64,000 bases of DNA, from contig NZ_JAYGIG010000012.1 of the NCBI RefSeq assembly GCF_034932105.1, positions 1 to 64,000 on the forward strand. Direction: 5' to 3'. Below are positions 62,801-64,000 of the stretch, piece after piece; the stretch's first letter is position 1; each line of letters begins with the position of its first letter. This DNA is from Leptothoe sp034932105. Its GTDB lineage: Bacteria > Cyanobacteriota > Cyanobacteriia > Phormidesmidales > Phormidesmidaceae. Made by a program: the position numbers and the translations under genes. The notes below the pieces were generated by a model. It saw nothing but the letters and a program-made list of their open reading frames with translations. It was not told the origin of the DNA and searched no databases.

Positions 62801-63556
62801 GCGAATCCAGACTATGACAATGCCGTCCAAACAGCAGAACAAACCTTGGTGGCAACAACATCCAACCGGGGTAGCGGTGAGCGGGCGGCGGACTTGACTA
62901 GCCTGAGGTTTGGGCCATTGGCAGGGACTGCCGTGGAGGCGGAGGAGATTTCTCAGCAGTTGGCCCAGGTCACCCTACTGACGGGAGCCCAGGCAACGGA
63001 AAATAGCCTGAAGGGGGTGCAGGGACCGAGCATTCTACACATTGCTACCCATGGATTTTTCCTCAAGGATCAGGAGACCTTCGGGACCAGCCAGCCGTCT
63101 TTTCGGGGGGCAGAAGAGATAGGGACGGGTTCCTTGAGCGATCCCTTATTGCGGTCGGGGTTGGCATTGGCTGGGTTTAATCAGCGCAGCAGTGGGTCTG
63201 AGGATGGAGTACTGACGGCGTTGGAAGCGGCGAATTTGAACTTGCATGGCACCCAGCTAGTGGTGTTGTCCGCCTGTGAAACCGGGGTGGGTGAGGTCCG
63301 CAATGGCGCTGGGGTGTATGGTTTACGGCGGGCGTTTGTGATGGCCGGAGCGCAGACCCAGATTTTGAGCCTGTGGCAGGTGAATGATCTGGCGACTAAG
63401 GATTTGATGGTGGGTTATTACCAGCAGCTACAGGCAAATCGAGGCCGCAGTGAGGCCCTAAGGGAGATTCAACTGGCGATGTTGGATGGGGAATATGAAC
63501 ACCCATATTATTGGGCGGCGTTTATCCCTTCGGGGGATTGGACACCGATGCAATAA
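59897..63556 (+). CDS. TPR-repeat protein with C-terminal CHAT caspase-like domain
   Basis: A 1219-residue protein. An N-terminal hydrophobic segment (about 12-30) may be a signal or anchor, followed by a low-complexity TQSVAPQSVAP stretch. At least twelve kinesin-light-chain-type TPRs of 42 residues occupy about 100-660 (recurrent LNNLGLxYxxQGRY and ALxIxEKxLGxxHP). A helical linker leads to the CHAT domain (about 880-1215), whose His1052 in HIATHGFFLKDQ and Cys1127 in VLSACETGVGEV form the caspase-type dyad. CHAT proteins are proteases in bacterial defence and cell-death systems, and TPR-CHAT fusions (TPR-CHAT/Craspase-like) are common in cyanobacteria. No gasdermin-like or Cas gene is adjacent, so the target is unknown. 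Confidence 0.93.
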   Translation: MVNKKVHKRWQKLGWAWAALVIIPLGPGAEATTVQTTQSVTPQSVAPQSVAPLGTGSLIPIKTATVPLLEPAFRQSLAQTPTRLAQAPDIMDVPGGPELNAEGLTLYEQGRFQEALIIFEQLLALRQQQLTADNPLLAVALNNVAEVNRVLGNFDLAEPMYLQALELYGRSFPEDHPELATPLNNLGLIYLQLGRYGEAEPLFQQVIAILEKAGVPGTLALTYNNLGELYRNQGRYDLAVDYYQRSIQQTIQSSGADAPDVGLASGNLGLAEQQRGNYAAAEELFLRAIDIYRNAFGETHPNLAQALLNLGNLYQVQGRYEEVEDLYQKALAIQVKAYGEQHPAVLYTLGSFGALYQLQGRYDEAEAYFQDSLALAQQFFGSESLPIGSLLNRLGELYRLAGRLAEAEATGLKALNLQAKTLGENHPEYAGTLNNLGLVYTVQGRYREAAPRLEQAVTILENTLGPDHPSLALVLNNWAELYRTQGNYDAALPLYERALTIQIQALQPLHPELATTLNNMALLAYGVGDYDRAIEWQTAALASFETNFGGEHPHVGLMLNNLGEAHRIRGDLPEATTYLERALTVQQKVFPNGHPETALTLNNLGLLSGRRKQYDQAEAYFLEALAIMKTTLGEKHPRLTLLFDNLARLYYSQGQPQRSMPYLNQSLEVENYNLNLMLSTGSEAAKAAFFNTLPLLDSYVSFHLTPETATPGGEAIALQAILQRKGRVLEAVTDGLQALRQGLEPEDQALLDQWGGVRSQLATLVVSGIGALSPEEYQAKINALEAQSSQLETSLGNRSSQFRQAFQEISLENVQRQIPEDGALVEFVAYNPIVFDQEGAETFGELRYAAYVLKPSGEIAWRDLGEAVAIDNTLTEFRQLLQTRSQRLKPVARQLYDQLFAPLAPELAGVDHLLLAPDGQLNLIPFAALVDEDGGYLLEDYHITYLTSGRDLLRLDGAVASRQAPVLMANPDYDNAVQTAEQTLVATTSNRGSGERAADLTSLRFGPLAGTAVEAEEISQQLAQVTLLTGAQATENSLKGVQGPSILHIATHGFFLKDQETFGTSQPSFRGAEEIGTGSLSDPLLRSGLALAGFNQRSSGSEDGVLTALEAANLNLHGTQLVVLSACETGVGEVRNGAGVYGLRRAFVMAGAQTQILSLWQVNDLATKDLMVGYYQQLQANRGRSEALREIQLAMLDGEYEHPYYWAAFIPSGDWTPMQ

Positions 63557-63596
63557 AACGGTCTGCTTGATATTCCCTCGGAAGTAGTCTTGAAGT

Positions 63597-63730
63597 CGGG
63601 TCTCAACTTAATCCGGAAAATCCTGGCTAGGTGGGGAATCAGGGGCCAGAAGCCAGTAAGGCACTGACTTCTGACTCCTGATTTCAGAATACTATCCTTG
63701 GGAAAACGTCTCGCTTTGAGTTGGTACCCC
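63597..63730. mobile_element. MITE-like palindromic element, copy B
   Basis: A 134-bp copy of the element at 33575, with the same order of motifs (CCGGAAAATCCTGGCTAGG, the AATCAGGGGCCAG arm, CTGACTTCTGACTCCTGA, GGGAAAACGTC) and the same right end GAGTTGGTACCCC. Its left end reads CGGGTCTCAACTTA, two changes from copy A, and the centre is shorter by about seven bases. The right end overlaps the stop codon of the hydrolase gene by one base. Confidence 0.7.
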
Positions 63731-64000
63731 TAAACTGCCACTGCAGGCACAAACTGAGACTGTTGCAGAATCTGATAAAGACTTACCTCCGACTCCAATA
63801 GACAGATATGGCCACTATGCTTGAGGAAAGTGGTTTGGGCATGGGGAAAAATGCGCGCCAACCGCTTCACCTCATTCACCGAGGGCAGTAACCGATCGGC
63901 GGTGGACGCCACCAAAAGCACTGGTACTGTCACCTGGGCCAAGCGGACCGGACTGATTTGAAACTCTCTTAACAACGTCATCCGCCAAGCCGTTGTCTTT
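63730..64000 (-). CDS. Alpha/beta hydrolase, C-terminal part (runs off the window)
   Basis: The reverse frame is open from the right window edge to a TAG at 63730-63732 and encodes the last 89 codons. LAQVTVPVLLVASTADRLLP carries the catalytic Asp of the alpha/beta-hydrolase fold (STADRLLPS), and LKHSGHICLLE the catalytic His. An internal Met at 63981 is not the start, because the coding continues through TTAWRM upstream. The substrate is unknown. Confidence 0.82.
   Translation of the reverse strand, partial: KTTAWRMTLLREFQISPVRLAQVTVPVLLVASTADRLLPSVNEVKRLARIFPHAQTTFLKHSGHICLLESEVSLYQILQQSQFVPAVAV

Overview
The window is chromosomal DNA from a cyanobacterium. Three things point to this. GCGATCGC octamers (HIP1) recur inside genes throughout. 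Both chlorophyll reductases of oxygenic phototrophs are present: light-dependent POR at 43620 and the ChlB subunit of the dark-operative enzyme at 57037. Many cyanobacteria-restricted families also appear (DUF1830, DUF4079, DUF3611, DUF3153, DUF6761, BolA next to a CGFS glutaredoxin). Base composition is moderate and coding lies on both strands in short operons. The species cannot be named from this alone; a filamentous Leptolyngbya-like or Synechococcales relative would fit.

Layout. 1-7.6 kb: a transporter fragment, a LysE exporter, an NhaC antiporter, a LexA-type repressor with a palindromic operator candidate, an orphan ABC ATPase, a GIY-YIG protein, a STAS-sugar transferase fusion, a BON-like protein and a decayed DUF389 gene. 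7.6-13.6 kb: LtrA and MscS proteins (overlapping genes), a cysteine hydrolase with a PAS histidine kinase, and a peroxiredoxin-like protein. 13.8-21.4 kb: a PEP-CTERM protein, two paralogous peptide-binding lipoproteins, a candidate structured RNA, a disordered charged protein and a B12/radical-SAM enzyme. 22-30 kb: small conserved cyanobacterial proteins, an ABC ATPase, an atypical OmpR-type regulator, the Grx/BolA/repeat-protein operon and a large subtilase. 30.5 kb: tRNA-Pro(CGG) with an imperfect duplication of its 3' end. 31-36 kb: an unknown protein, a phosphohexomutase, TrmO, a doubly truncated hybrid kinase and the AzlCD exporter. 36.9-41.6 kb: an RND efflux pair. 42.5-50 kb: a repeat-rich stretch around por, mtnP, an uncharacterised lectin-like protein, DUF3611 and an EamA transporter. 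50-59 kb: an NDP-sugar pyrophosphorylase, ScpA, LapA, DUF3153 and TPR proteins, a DUF4411/ImmA pair and chlB. 59-64 kb: two TPR proteins, the larger ending in a CHAT caspase-like domain, and the end of an alpha/beta hydrolase.

Most of the window is housekeeping or ordinary accessory content. The more unusual material is in the repeats and broken genes: two copies of a palindromic element with terminal inverted repeats (33575 and 63597); five tandem 157-bp units after por with a related single copy at 41648; four copies of a 37-bp sequence derived from the 3' end of the EamA gene; an 89-bp tandem duplication carrying a 30-codon membrane-peptide frame; and several gene remnants. No prophage, CRISPR array, rRNA or complete insertion sequence was seen. 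No clearly new multi-gene system stands out. The best leads are the terminator-ended candidate RNA at 19050-19207, the receiver domain lacking its phosphoacceptor Asp, and the cysteine hydrolase-histidine kinase pair.
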